NCBI GenBank assembly: GCA_021372535.1
Contig: JAJFUH010000123.1
Span: forward strand, 1 to 45,431
DNA: 45,431 bases
DNA from: a bacterium
Lineage (GTDB): Bacteria; Latescibacterota; Latescibacteria; Latescibacterales; Latescibacteraceae
Reading direction: 5' to 3'
Under the pieces are notes generated by a model. The model was not told the origin of the DNA. It saw only the letters and a list, made by a program, of their open reading frames with translations, and made no database searches. The position numbers were made by a program, and so were the translations under genes. Below, piece by piece: positions 8,309 through 17,039 of the stretch (positions are counted from its first letter, which is position 1; every line of letters starts with the position of its first letter).

Positions 8309-8357
8309 CAGAAAACAAAAAACCGGAATCCCATTACACTGTATGGGAATTCCGGTT
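8309..8357 (-). terminator. Rho-independent terminator of the HEAT-repeat gene
   Basis: A 14-bp stem (8321-8334 with 8343-8357, one bulged base) is followed on the minus strand by TTTTGTTTTCTG. It sits 34 bases beyond the stop of the 255-residue HEAT-repeat gene at 8391, so that gene is probably monocistronic. Confidence 0.85.
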
Positions 8358-8390
8358 CCATGTTCAATAGTGAACCGCTTCGGTAAACGG

Positions 8391-9158
8391 TTACTTCGAC
8401 TTTGTTTCACCCTTGAGCACTTTGAGCGTTTCCGTGGCTTCGAGCCTGACCTCGTAGGTTCCGCCTGAATCCTTGTGGGCATCGGTTTTTTCGATGTTCT
8501 CCAGGACAGGTATAACGGAAGCGTCGCCGAAGCTTCTCATCGCAACAACCGTATAGATTCTCACATTAACATCTTTGTCGGTGAGATTGGCTTTCAGACG
8601 GTCACGAATCATATCCCTGTCTTTCTGGGCAAAGATTTTTCCGGATTCGTCCAACTGGGACATTTTATGGAGTGTCAGAGCGGCCCGTCCCCGTGTATCG
8701 GCGCTCGCGCTCTTGAGCGAGTCGACTACCGCGGGTATCACCGATGGCCCGATAGCGAGCAGGCCCTGCGCAACAAACGGGTTGCCGCCGCCCCACATGA
8801 CGCTCATGATGGTGAGGAGCATCGGTTTTGTCCGCTCGTCGCCGGTCATGCTCAGAACCTTGATGATATCGACGATATTCCAGCGCTGATCCTCCGCGAG
8901 TTTCAGCTCTTTCTTTGCAGCCTCGATAAGCGCCGGAACAGCGGGTTTCAGCGCGGCTTTCCCCTTGGCTTCGTACATGTCGGAAAGCTTGTAGAGCACC
9001 TCGGCGACCGCATCGGGATTGTCGCCTTTCAGTTTCTGGGCATCGGCATCGGTGAATGTATCATTCTCCGCCGGGTAGACGGTTCCCGGAACAGCAGTAA
9101 AAACGCACATCACCAGTACAACCAGTAAAACACCTGCAAACGAAACGTTTTTTCTCAT
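8391..9158 (-). CDS. Secreted HEAT-repeat protein
   Basis: A 255-residue protein with a clear Sec signal peptide (MRKN, then a hydrophobic run to about residue 25, cleavage near YPA-E). It then carries HEAT-like helical repeats: AALKPAVPALIEAAKK, FVAQGLLAIGPSVIPAVVDSLK, TRGRAALTLHKM, VRIYTVVAMRSFG and DASVIPVLENIEK. These form a right-handed solenoid used for protein binding; no enzyme motif is seen. GGAG lies upstream of the ATG, and a strong terminator follows at 8309-8357, so it seems to be a single-gene unit. The start faces the divergent M20 peptidase cluster across 411 bases. It is a probable paralog of the protein at 6648-7385. Its periplasmic or outer-surface role is unknown. Confidence 0.78.
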   Translation of the reverse strand: MRKNVSFAGVLLVVLVMCVFTAVPGTVYPAENDTFTDADAQKLKGDNPDAVAEVLYKLSDMYEAKGKAALKPAVPALIEAAKKELKLAEDQRWNIVDIIKVLSMTGDERTKPMLLTIMSVMWGGGNPFVAQGLLAIGPSVIPAVVDSLKSASADTRGRAALTLHKMSQLDESGKIFAQKDRDMIRDRLKANLTDKDVNVRIYTVVAMRSFGDASVIPVLENIEKTDAHKDSGGTYEVRLEATETLKVLKGETKSK

Positions 9159-9569
9159 GGTACTACTCCACTCCTTTACAGACTTCTTTATCGTGCAATA
9201 TAATATGTCCGGAAATCATGAAAAACAGGAACACGGGCAAAAAGCGCCCTGTTCAAGGATACATAAGAAATGATTTAAAAAAACCGGTATAGATAATCAA
9301 TATATAGATTATTGTATCATGAATCAAGAAAAAAAGCCAAACCTGTGCCTTCCTCCCATATAAACCCTGACACCGTATCAACAGTATTCAGTTGTTCCGT
9401 TTCGGAACTCCGGTGAACTCTTTTAAATAAAGGTATGAACAGGTTTACAGAAACAGACGTTTTTTCTGTAAAGGTTATGCTTGTATTTCAAAACGCTCTG
9501 AATCATATTACGACATTTATAAATTTTCGCTGCAGATTGATCGTTACTATAAAAAAGGGGTAAAGCATT
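9159..9569. other. Divergent intergenic region
   Basis: 411 AT-rich bases between the start of a minus-strand HEAT-repeat gene and the start of the plus-strand M20 peptidase cluster, so promoters for both should lie here. I see a small inverted repeat near 9292-9313 (ATAATC / GATTAT) but no convincing -35/-10 pair and no supported gene. Confidence 0.4.
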
Positions 9570-10751
9570 ATGGCCGATAGAGATCGTCTTTTTGATCTTA
9601 TCGATGACGAGGAAGTAATCCAGGTGACCCATGACATGGTTGCCATACCATCGGTAACAACCCACGAGGGGCGGGGCATGCTCGGATTCATGGAACAGTG
9701 GTTCGATGATCTCGGCATCCCGTACCGTGAATATGAAACCGAAGACAGAAGAGCGAATTTCTTTGCCGATTTCGGTGCTGTAAGCGGCCCCGGCCGGTTT
9801 ATATTCAACGGTCACCAGGATACGAAACCGGTGGACGGCATGACAGTCGATCCGTTCGGCGGCGTGATCAGCGACGGGAAGATGTACGGCCGCGGCGCAT
9901 GCGACATGAAATGCGGCCTTGCGGCGATTCTCTGCGCTTTCAAGGCGCTCGTCCGTGGTGGTTTCAGACCCGCCCGGGGTATAACCTTTTACAGCGACAT
10001 CGAGGAGGAATTCGGCGGCCCCAATGGCATGACCCTCATGATCAGTCGCGGCCTGCTGGAGGGTTACGAAGGTTTGATCTCCTGCGAGCCGACAAACCTC
10101 GATGTTCAGATCGGGGACAAGGGAGGGCTCACGACCTGCTTCGAAACGATCGGGAAATCGGCCCATTCCGGGCTTGCCCACCTCGGAATCAACGCCATAC
10201 AGAACATGGCCCTGTTCATAGGGGAATTCCTCGAACTGCCCTACCTGAAAAAAAAGAATCCCTATTTCGGCATGAGCACCATCAATTTTGAAAAAATCGA
10301 CGGCGGACTCTACCTTTCCGCAGTACCAGACCGCTGCACCGTATGCGTCGATTCTCGTCTTATTCCGGAAACACCGATCGAGGAAGTGAATAAGGAAATC
10401 ACCGACCTCATGGAGCGGCTCAACCGCGAGCACGGCATCAATATCCGTGAAATCGACCCGCCAGCAAGCTGGCGTCCCCGCAGGGGAGGTATCTCATCAC
10501 AGCATATTTCTCCGGATCATGAGCTTACGAAACGGGTAATCCGCGCGGTCTCGGCGGTTACCGGAACGAAAGCAACCGTTTCCGGGTGTCCCGGCGCAAC
10601 AATTGCGAGCCAGATGATTGTGCGCGGCACACCGGCGATAATCTGCGGTCCGGGTGCAATCGAGCAGGCGCATACCGAAGACGAATGGGTCGACATAACG
10701 CAGATACCCAAAGCCGCCCGAATCTATGCACTTCTTATGGCTGACATGTGA
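9570..10751 (+). CDS. M20 family metallopeptidase/deacylase, paralog 1
   Basis: A 393-residue zinc enzyme of the M20 (ArgE/DapE/CPG2) family, which hydrolyses N-acyl amino acids or small peptides. All five expected metal ligands are present: H82 and D84 in GHQDTKPVDG, D112 in GRGACDMKCG, E146 after the catalytic E145 in DIEEEFGG, E173 in SCEPT and H368 in EQAHTEDEW. The dimerisation (lid) domain lies in between, with the conserved SAHSGLAHLGINAI. There is no signal peptide, so it is cytoplasmic. It is the first of three same-length tandem paralogs. AAAAGGGG precedes the ATG. The three may act on different acyl or peptide substrates, but sequence alone does not separate desuccinylase, deacetylase and dipeptidase. 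Confidence 0.9.
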   Translation: MADRDRLFDLIDDEEVIQVTHDMVAIPSVTTHEGRGMLGFMEQWFDDLGIPYREYETEDRRANFFADFGAVSGPGRFIFNGHQDTKPVDGMTVDPFGGVISDGKMYGRGACDMKCGLAAILCAFKALVRGGFRPARGITFYSDIEEEFGGPNGMTLMISRGLLEGYEGLISCEPTNLDVQIGDKGGLTTCFETIGKSAHSGLAHLGINAIQNMALFIGEFLELPYLKKKNPYFGMSTINFEKIDGGLYLSAVPDRCTVCVDSRLIPETPIEEVNKEITDLMERLNREHGINIREIDPPASWRPRRGGISSQHISPDHELTKRVIRAVSAVTGTKATVSGCPGATIASQMIVRGTPAIICGPGAIEQAHTEDEWVDITQIPKAARIYALLMADM

Positions 10752-10862
10752 AAACAGGATATTTTTTCACCGGATGACCGGGAACGTATTATATTGGAAT
10801 AAGTAACTGATTTCTGAAACTGGGATTCTCAATGTACATATCTCAAGAAGGATGCACCTGCC

Positions 10863-12044
10863 ATGCCCCACATTGATAAACTGCTTTCATTGCTCGATGA
10901 CGACGAAATCATCCAGGTCACCCGCGAGATGGTGGCCATACCCTCCATCACTCACCATGAGGGAATGGGGATGGTCAACTATCTCGTGAAATGGTTCAAG
11001 GACCTCGGCATCCCTGCCCGTCTCTATCCCTACGACGAGGACCGCTCGAACTTTTTCGCCGATTACGGTACAACGAGCGGGCCGGGCCGGTTCATGTTCA
11101 ACGGTCATCAGGATATCAAACCGGTGGACGGCATGACTGTCGATCCGTATGCAGGAGAAATCCGCGACGGCAGGATGTACGGGCGCGGAACCTGCGATAT
11201 GAAAGGCGGTATCGCAGGGGTGCTGTGTGCATTCAAAGCGCTCGTCCGGGCAGGAGTCAAACCGAAGGGCTGCATAACGCTGTTCAGCGATATCGAGGAG
11301 GAATACGGCGGTTTTGGCGGATATTACTGGGCACGGGACCGTGGATTGTTCGAAGGCTGCGAGGGACTGATTTCCTGTGAACCCACCGAGCTCCAGATCC
11401 AGATCGGCAACCGTGGCGCCTTCGCGACGAGCTTCGAAACAAAGGGCCGTTCCGCCCACTCCGGACTGGCGCATCTCGGAATCAACGCCATCCATAACAT
11501 GGCGCTGTTTATCAACGAGTACCTCAAGCTTCCATACCTCAAGGTCGAAAATCCGTACTTCGGCAGGCCAACGGTCAATTTTGAAAAAATCCAGGGAGGA
11601 CTGTATCTCTCCGCGGTGCCGGATCGCTGCCAGGTATGCGTCGATTCACGGCTCATCCCTGAAACCCCGCCGTCGCTCGTTCAGAAACAGGTGGACGAGC
11701 TCATGAGCCGTCTGAACCGTGAGCACGGCATCAACATCAGCGAGGTTCCCGAGCCCGAAGGCTGGCGCGCCAGAAGCGCCAAAAACGGCGCCGCATCCAT
11801 TTCACCCGATCATCCCTTTACGCAACGCGCGGTCAGGGCTTTCAAACATGCGCTCGGCGTCGATCCGGTTATCGGCGGCTGCCCCGCGGTCACCATCGCC
11901 ATGGTGCTCATCGAAATGGGTATTCCGGCCATCATCTGCGGCCCCGGCTCGATTTCCAAGGCGCATACCGCGGACGAGTTCATTCCGGTCGATGAACTCC
12001 TCAAAGCAGCCCGAATCTATACCGCTCTCATGGCCGAAATGTAA
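10863..12044 (+). CDS. M20 family metallopeptidase/deacylase, paralog 2
   Basis: The second 393-residue M20 enzyme of the tandem array. It keeps the same zinc and catalytic residues: HQD in FNGHQDIKPVDG, D in GRGTCDMKGG, EE in DIEEEYGG, E in SCEPTEL, and the C-terminal histidine in SKAHTADEF. It shares with paralog 3 a GYYWA stretch after the EE motif that paralog 1 lacks, so 2 and 3 look like the more recent duplication. It begins 111 bases after paralog 1, the last ten of which include AAGGATGCA as a possible ribosome binding site. Probably cytoplasmic and co-transcribed with its neighbours. Substrate unknown. Confidence 0.9.
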   Translation: MPHIDKLLSLLDDDEIIQVTREMVAIPSITHHEGMGMVNYLVKWFKDLGIPARLYPYDEDRSNFFADYGTTSGPGRFMFNGHQDIKPVDGMTVDPYAGEIRDGRMYGRGTCDMKGGIAGVLCAFKALVRAGVKPKGCITLFSDIEEEYGGFGGYYWARDRGLFEGCEGLISCEPTELQIQIGNRGAFATSFETKGRSAHSGLAHLGINAIHNMALFINEYLKLPYLKVENPYFGRPTVNFEKIQGGLYLSAVPDRCQVCVDSRLIPETPPSLVQKQVDELMSRLNREHGINISEVPEPEGWRARSAKNGAASISPDHPFTQRAVRAFKHALGVDPVIGGCPAVTIAMVLIEMGIPAIICGPGSISKAHTADEFIPVDELLKAARIYTALMAEM

Positions 12045-12065
12045 TCCGGAAGGGAGAAATTTTTC

Positions 12066-13247
12066 GTGGCGGATATCGAAAAACTGTTCAGCCTGCTCGA
12101 TGAAGACGAACTCGTACAGGTGACCCGCGATCTCGTGGCTATCCCGTCCATCACCCACCATGAGGGAATGGGGATGGTCGATTATTACGTGAAATGGTTT
12201 GGGGATCTCGGAATACCCGTACGCATCTATCCCTTCGATGACAACCGCGCGAACTTTTTTGCCGATTACGGCTCTGCTGACGGCCCCGGACGGTTCATGT
12301 TCAACGGTCATCAGGATATCAAACCGGTGGACGGCATGACTGTGGACCCCTACGCCGGAGAAATCCGCGACGGGAAGATGTACGGCCGCGGCACCTGCGA
12401 CATGAAAGCCGGGCTTGCTGCGATACTGTGCTCGCTTAAAGCACTTGTCCGCGCAGGAGTGAAACCGGCAGGCGGTATCACCTTTTTCAGCGATATCGAG
12501 GAAGAATACGGCGGAAAAGCCGGATACTACTGGGCGAAGGATCAGGGTCTCTACAACGGTTTCGAAGGAATGATCTCCTGCGAGCCGACCGAACTTGAAA
12601 TCCAGATCGGCAACCGGGGGTGTTTCGTCACAAGCTACGAAGCGAAGGGCAAATCAGCTCACTCCGGCCTGCCGCACCTCGGAATCAACGCAATCCACCA
12701 TATGGCCATGTTCATCTCCGAATTTCTCAAGCTGCCATACCTCCAGGTCAAAAATCCGCATTTCGGGAAACCGACGGTCAATTTCGAGAAAATCGACGGC
12801 GGCCTCTACCTTGCCGCCATTCCCGACCGGTGCCAGGTCTGTCTCGACTCACGGATCATTCCCGAAACACCGCCCGAGGTTGTACAGAATCAGGTGGACG
12901 ACCTTCTGGAACGACTCAGCCGCGAGCACGGTGTCACCATTACCGAGGTGCCGGAACCGGAAGGCTGGCGTGCAACAGGCGGCAAGCTCAAAGCGGAATT
13001 CATCCCGCATAATCATCCCCTTGCTCTCCGTGTGGCGGACGCCGAACGTAAAGCTCTCGGCCGTAAACCGGTCATCAGCGGCTGCCCGGGAGTCACCGCG
13101 GCGATGGTTTTCATCGCCATGGGCATTCCCGCTGTCATCTGCGGGCCGGGATCGGTCGCGCAGGCTCACACCGAGGACGAATACATCGAAGTGGAACAGA
13201 TACCGAAAGCCGCCCGTATCTATACCGCGCTCATGGCGGGCATGTAA
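12066..13247 (+). CDS. M20 family metallopeptidase/deacylase, paralog 3
   Basis: The third 393-residue M20 enzyme, starting at a GTG only 21 bases after paralog 2 with GAAGGGAG as ribosome binding site. The zinc ligands and the catalytic glutamate are intact (HQD; GRGTCDMKAG; DIEEEYGG; SCEPTEL; AQAHTEDEY). A 53-base tract at 12291-12343, covering the first zinc-binding motif, is identical to 11088-11140 in paralog 2, more conserved than the flanking sequence. This suggests gene conversion or recent duplication. The array then meets a convergent CYTH gene after 50 bases with no obvious terminator. Likely role: amide hydrolysis in amino-acid or peptide catabolism. Confidence 0.9.
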   Translation: MADIEKLFSLLDEDELVQVTRDLVAIPSITHHEGMGMVDYYVKWFGDLGIPVRIYPFDDNRANFFADYGSADGPGRFMFNGHQDIKPVDGMTVDPYAGEIRDGKMYGRGTCDMKAGLAAILCSLKALVRAGVKPAGGITFFSDIEEEYGGKAGYYWAKDQGLYNGFEGMISCEPTELEIQIGNRGCFVTSYEAKGKSAHSGLPHLGINAIHHMAMFISEFLKLPYLQVKNPHFGKPTVNFEKIDGGLYLAAIPDRCQVCLDSRIIPETPPEVVQNQVDDLLERLSREHGVTITEVPEPEGWRATGGKLKAEFIPHNHPLALRVADAERKALGRKPVISGCPGVTAAMVFIAMGIPAVICGPGSVAQAHTEDEYIEVEQIPKAARIYTALMAGM

Positions 13248-13297
13248 CCGGTGATTCGTTAAAGTCCGTTCGCAGGAAATGCGCTGTCCCGATGCTT

Positions 13298-13930
13298 TCA
13301 GTACATTCCGCCGACAAGCTCCATTCCGAGGATATACTTCGAGGGTCCCGCTTCTTTCAGATCGAACCGTTCATTGAGCCATTGTCCGATACGGTTAAGG
13401 CCGTTTTCCGCTCCGGCCAGCGATTCGACCTCCAGCTCCAGAACCGCTGCCTTCCCTTTCGCACCGCAGAAGGTGACATCATCGAGCACAAGTTCGTAGT
13501 CCGCTTTTTCACCGCCGCGGGCAAGAAGTATGACTCGCCGGTTGTTGACCGATTCGAGGCTCCTGAACAGGTTCACGATTCCGATACGGTCAAAAAGCGC
13601 ACTGACAGGCGGCAGGTCGGGAAGATGCCCGTGAACGATGTCCTCCGCTGTCGCCATGGTTTCGGCTTCGACCTCTATTCGGCGGAAAAAGCCCTCGCCG
13701 GAGGGAGCCTCGGCCTTGAGCGCAAGCACCGAGCCATGCCCGGTTGTCCGGAGCCTGAAGACGATTTTTTCGCGGCACATCCGGTAATCGACGGTGTCAA
13801 AGTAGGTATCGGTGTGACGGATTATTCCCTGATCCAGAGTCCGCCATGAGGCGATTTCATCGAGCGCCGCGATACGGTCGAATACAGTCCTGTCCGTCAC
13901 GGTGAATTTGATTTCGGATTCGATGGCCAT
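13298..13930 (-). CDS. CYTH-domain protein (triphosphate tunnel fold)
   Basis: A 210-residue CYTH family protein of the triphosphate tunnel metalloenzyme superfamily (class IV adenylate cyclase, thiamine triphosphatase, tripolyphosphatase). The signature ExExK is E4-E6-K8 in AIESEIKF. Tunnel-lining charged residues follow in order: FRLR, LALKAE, RRIEVEAE, YELVLDDV, VLELEVE and SKY. There is no membrane segment. I choose the ATG at 13930 because it directly precedes the ExExK strand, with GAGAGGGGAG 12 bases upstream; the frame extends another 18 codons upstream. It is transcribed toward the M20 array and away from the CotH locus. Whether it makes cAMP or hydrolyses a triphosphate cannot be told. 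Its closeness to a VTC-domain gene of the same fold is notable. Confidence 0.85.
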   Translation of the reverse strand: MAIESEIKFTVTDRTVFDRIAALDEIASWRTLDQGIIRHTDTYFDTVDYRMCREKIVFRLRTTGHGSVLALKAEAPSGEGFFRRIEVEAETMATAEDIVHGHLPDLPPVSALFDRIGIVNLFRSLESVNNRRVILLARGGEKADYELVLDDVTFCGAKGKAAVLELEVESLAGAENGLNRIGQWLNERFDLKEAGPSKYILGMELVGGMY

Positions 13931-14414
13931 ACAGCCGTTTTTCTCCCCTCTCCTTTTATTTCCTCTGTCCATCAGTTTGATCACCGGACAACACTTGTAT
14001 TCTATATATAGAGCGACTGCAGCGCAAGGTGTTTATACCTTTATGTCTGACAGGAGATGATGAGATGCTCGACATTGCTGCTATTACGAACTTATTTTAA
14101 TTCCTCAAAAATTCTCAATGCATATAATAAATATATTAAATACATACAGTTACGAATTAGTATAATTCAAGTATTACAAAAGTTAATATTCAGTGAAAAA
14201 AATGATAGAGAATCATTAAACCATTTTTATTAGTCGTGAGTCGAAATTAACGAGTGAGATTTACCACAGACAATGCCATGTACTGTAGTATCGGCATGAA
14301 CATCTTTGATCTTTTTCCAAAAAAAACCGATGATTGCATGGTATGTTTTTTTCGAATCCCCATGATTTGCCAGTGGATACATGAAATAAAATACCGTTTG
14401 GAAGGGTTGCTGTC
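13931..14414. other. AT-rich divergent intergenic region upstream of the CotH locus
   Basis: 484 bases between the divergently transcribed CYTH and CotH genes, noticeably more AT-rich than both. It should contain both promoters. A weak imperfect hairpin with A- and T-rich arms lies near 14320-14352. No supported gene or repeat family was found here. Confidence 0.4.
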
Positions 14415-16925
14415 ATGAACCGTATCAATCTTCTGTTATTGTTGATATCAGTATTGGTCTATCCATGCGCTGCGGATGCAAAGGATGGTGTATTTCTGGA
14501 ATACATGAATTTATCCGATGACGGCCTCATGACACTGCATGGTGGAGACACCGTATCGGGATTGTATCAGGAAACCGAGTTACGAACCATCTATCTTGAG
14601 TTCGCCCAGGCAAACTGGTGGCAGCTGCTCACATGGAACTATATAACCGATACCGATATTCCTGCCAATCTGATTTTTGAAGGGGTGACATATCCGGGCG
14701 TCGGTGTGAGATTCAGGGGAAACACATCGTACATGATGGTCATGAATTCGTTGAAAAAAAGCTTTAACATCACGATCGATTATACCGACCCCGATCAGAA
14801 GCTCATGGGTTACAAAACGCTCAATCTTCTCAATTCGAATGCCGATGCCTCTTTTCTCCATGAAGTTCTGTTTTTCACCATCGCCCGTAACTACATCCCA
14901 TGCCCCAAAGCCAATTTCGTCAAACTGGTCATCAACGGCGTAAATTGGGGAGTATATATAAACAGCCAGCAGGACAATTCCGACCTTATCGATGAATGGT
15001 TCCTGAGCGATGACGGCGATCGATGGAAAGCCGTTTCCGGCGGAGGTATAGCCATGAATCCGCAGATTCCGGATTCGTTGAGGACTAATCCGCAGATTTT
15101 CGGCTTGAATAAAGACGCCGAACGTCCCAATCAGGGCGGAGGGGGAAATCCGGGAGGCGGTTTTGCCAGCGGGGAAAAAGCGCTCATGTGGCTGGGCAGC
15201 AATACGTCGGCATATCAGGCGGCCTATGAACTCAAGACCGCACATTCCGCCGATCCGTGGGCATCTCTTATCAGAACCTGCGACATTCTCAACAATTATC
15301 CTCTCGAACAGCTTCCCGATTCGCTGGTCACCGTCATGGATGTCGACCGGTGGCTGTGGTTTCTTGCGGTCGAAAACGTATTTGCCGATGACGACGGTTA
15401 TCTGGTGAAGGGGGCCGATTATCTGCTGTACTTCGAGCCGGAATCGGGGCGGCTGCACCCCATTGAGCACGATGGCAATGAATCATTCCTGGCGCGCTCC
15501 GTCAATTTGAGTCCTTACGATGGTGAAACCAACGTCAACCGTCCCGTCATAAGCCGTCTTCTGGCAGTACCCGAATTCCGTCAGAGATATAACGCCCATG
15601 TGAGAACAATAATCAGCGATTTTCTCGACTGGGCGGTACTGGAACCGAAGATTTCGGCATACAGGGCATTGATCGAAGAGGAAGTAAAGGGGGATTCGAT
15701 AAAATTATATTCCGACAGAGAGTTCGAAAACAGCTTTACCCAATTGGAGAATTTTGTGACATCACGGCGCAGCTACCTGTTGAGTCTCAATGAAATCAAC
15801 AGGCAGGCGCCGGTAATTATTTCGGTAAGCTGCGAAAATGTCAACGGTAACAATAATTCCGCTCTCCCCCTGAATTCGGTGGCTGTGACAGCCACAATTG
15901 GCGGCGCGGTTGTGACGGGGGAAGTGAATCTCTATTACGCCTCAGGGCTTACGGGGCCATTCCTGCACAGCAGGATGTTCAATGATGGCGCTCATGGAGA
16001 CGGAAAAGCCGGAGACGGAACATGGGGCGGTTTCATCCCATCATCCTTAACGGGGGCTGCTGTCCGCTACTATATTGAAGCCCGTGCTTCCGATGATGCC
16101 GGGACAACCGCTTATTCACCATCTGGGGCCGAACACGATGTGTATTATTACTCAACAGCCGTAAAAGTCGCTGAGGACACACCGGTCGTGATCAATGAAT
16201 TCATGGCTTTGAACAAATCGACGATTCAGGATCCGCAGGGTGATTACGATGACTGGATCGAGCTCAAGAATGTCAGCACCCGGGAGGTCGATCTTACGGG
16301 AATGTACCTGAGCGACTCTCCCGGCAATCCCAGGAAATGGGCTTTCCCCGAAGGAACGACGATTTCTCCGGGAGCCTGGCTGATAATCTGGGCCGACGAG
16401 GACGGCGGCGACGAGCCCGGGCTTCACGCCAATTTCAAGCTCTCGGGTGACGGCGAATCGATTCTCCTGGTCGATACGGACGATCGGTCGAACCAGATTC
16501 TCGATTCGGTCGAATATGAAACTCAGGAAGCGGATATTTCATACGGCAGATATCCGGATGGCGGAGATGCGTTTATCACCCTGTCGGCTCCCACACCTGC
16601 ATCGGCAAACGAATCGAACCCGTCGGATATCGATGAATCGACACCGCAGGATTTCATTCTCAAACAGAACTTTCCCAATCCGTTCAACAACTCCACGATG
16701 ATAAGTTTTACGCTGCCTGAAAAAGAGTTTGTCGAACTGGACATATACAGTGTTTTAGGTCATAAAGTCGGTACAGCGGCCCGCGGTTACTATAATGCGG
16801 GAAGCCATAATGTTACCTGGGACGGAAGAGACGAACGGGGAAACGAGCTGGCAAGCGGGATATATTTCTACCGCCTCAAAGCGGGGATTTATACGAAAAC
16901 ATGCCGGATGATGTTCCTGAGGTAG
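14415..16925 (+). CDS. Secreted CotH-kinase-like protein with lamin-tail domain and C-terminal sorting domain
   Basis: An 836-residue secreted protein. Residues 1-22 are a signal peptide. Residues about 50-460 form a CotH kinase-like domain: VGVRFRGNTSYM, KKSFNI, KTLNLLNSNAD, and near residue 350 the HPIEHDGNESF segment that corresponds to the metal-binding WDxD-like motif of CotH. CotH kinases of Bacillus spores phosphorylate coat proteins. Residues about 590-700 are a lamin-tail (LTD) domain (VVINEFMALN, DWIELKNVS, GAWLIIWAD). Residues about 750-836 are an FCB-type sorting/FlgD-like domain (NFPNPFNNSTMISF, ASGIYFYRLKAG). The protein is therefore probably cell-surface or released. It heads a plus-strand run with HlyD-like, VTC and DUF4956 genes. 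GGAAGGGTTG precedes the ATG. Its kinase activity and target are inference from the family. Confidence 0.88.
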   Translation: MNRINLLLLLISVLVYPCAADAKDGVFLEYMNLSDDGLMTLHGGDTVSGLYQETELRTIYLEFAQANWWQLLTWNYITDTDIPANLIFEGVTYPGVGVRFRGNTSYMMVMNSLKKSFNITIDYTDPDQKLMGYKTLNLLNSNADASFLHEVLFFTIARNYIPCPKANFVKLVINGVNWGVYINSQQDNSDLIDEWFLSDDGDRWKAVSGGGIAMNPQIPDSLRTNPQIFGLNKDAERPNQGGGGNPGGGFASGEKALMWLGSNTSAYQAAYELKTAHSADPWASLIRTCDILNNYPLEQLPDSLVTVMDVDRWLWFLAVENVFADDDGYLVKGADYLLYFEPESGRLHPIEHDGNESFLARSVNLSPYDGETNVNRPVISRLLAVPEFRQRYNAHVRTIISDFLDWAVLEPKISAYRALIEEEVKGDSIKLYSDREFENSFTQLENFVTSRRSYLLSLNEINRQAPVIISVSCENVNGNNNSALPLNSVAVTATIGGAVVTGEVNLYYASGLTGPFLHSRMFNDGAHGDGKAGDGTWGGFIPSSLTGAAVRYYIEARASDDAGTTAYSPSGAEHDVYYYSTAVKVAEDTPVVINEFMALNKSTIQDPQGDYDDWIELKNVSTREVDLTGMYLSDSPGNPRKWAFPEGTTISPGAWLIIWADEDGGDEPGLHANFKLSGDGESILLVDTDDRSNQILDSVEYETQEADISYGRYPDGGDAFITLSAPTPASANESNPSDIDESTPQDFILKQNFPNPFNNSTMISFTLPEKEFVELDIYSVLGHKVGTAARGYYNAGSHNVTWDGRDERGNELASGIYFYRLKAGIYTKTCRMMFLR

Positions 16926-17039
16926 AACTTTTCCGGACGCTCCCTGATAACCTGCTCCGGCACCGTAACTTAAAGAACGGAAACAGCACCGGGTTCGTCA
17001 CGAACACCATTGTATCCGCCCGAACCCTGGAAAAAGAGA

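Noticed and set aside
9423-10433. 336-codon minus-strand frame opposite M20 paralog 1
   Set aside because: The plus-strand protein has complete M20 motifs; the antisense frame exists because of codon bias. Similar antisense frames recur opposite paralogs 2 and 3.
14580-15470. 296-codon minus-strand frame opposite CotH
   Set aside because: CotH motifs and the signal peptide are on the plus strand; the antisense frame shows no motif.
17010-17039. TTG start ten codons upstream for the HlyD-like gene
   Set aside because: No ribosome binding site; the ATGs at 17040 and 17046 directly precede the membrane anchor.
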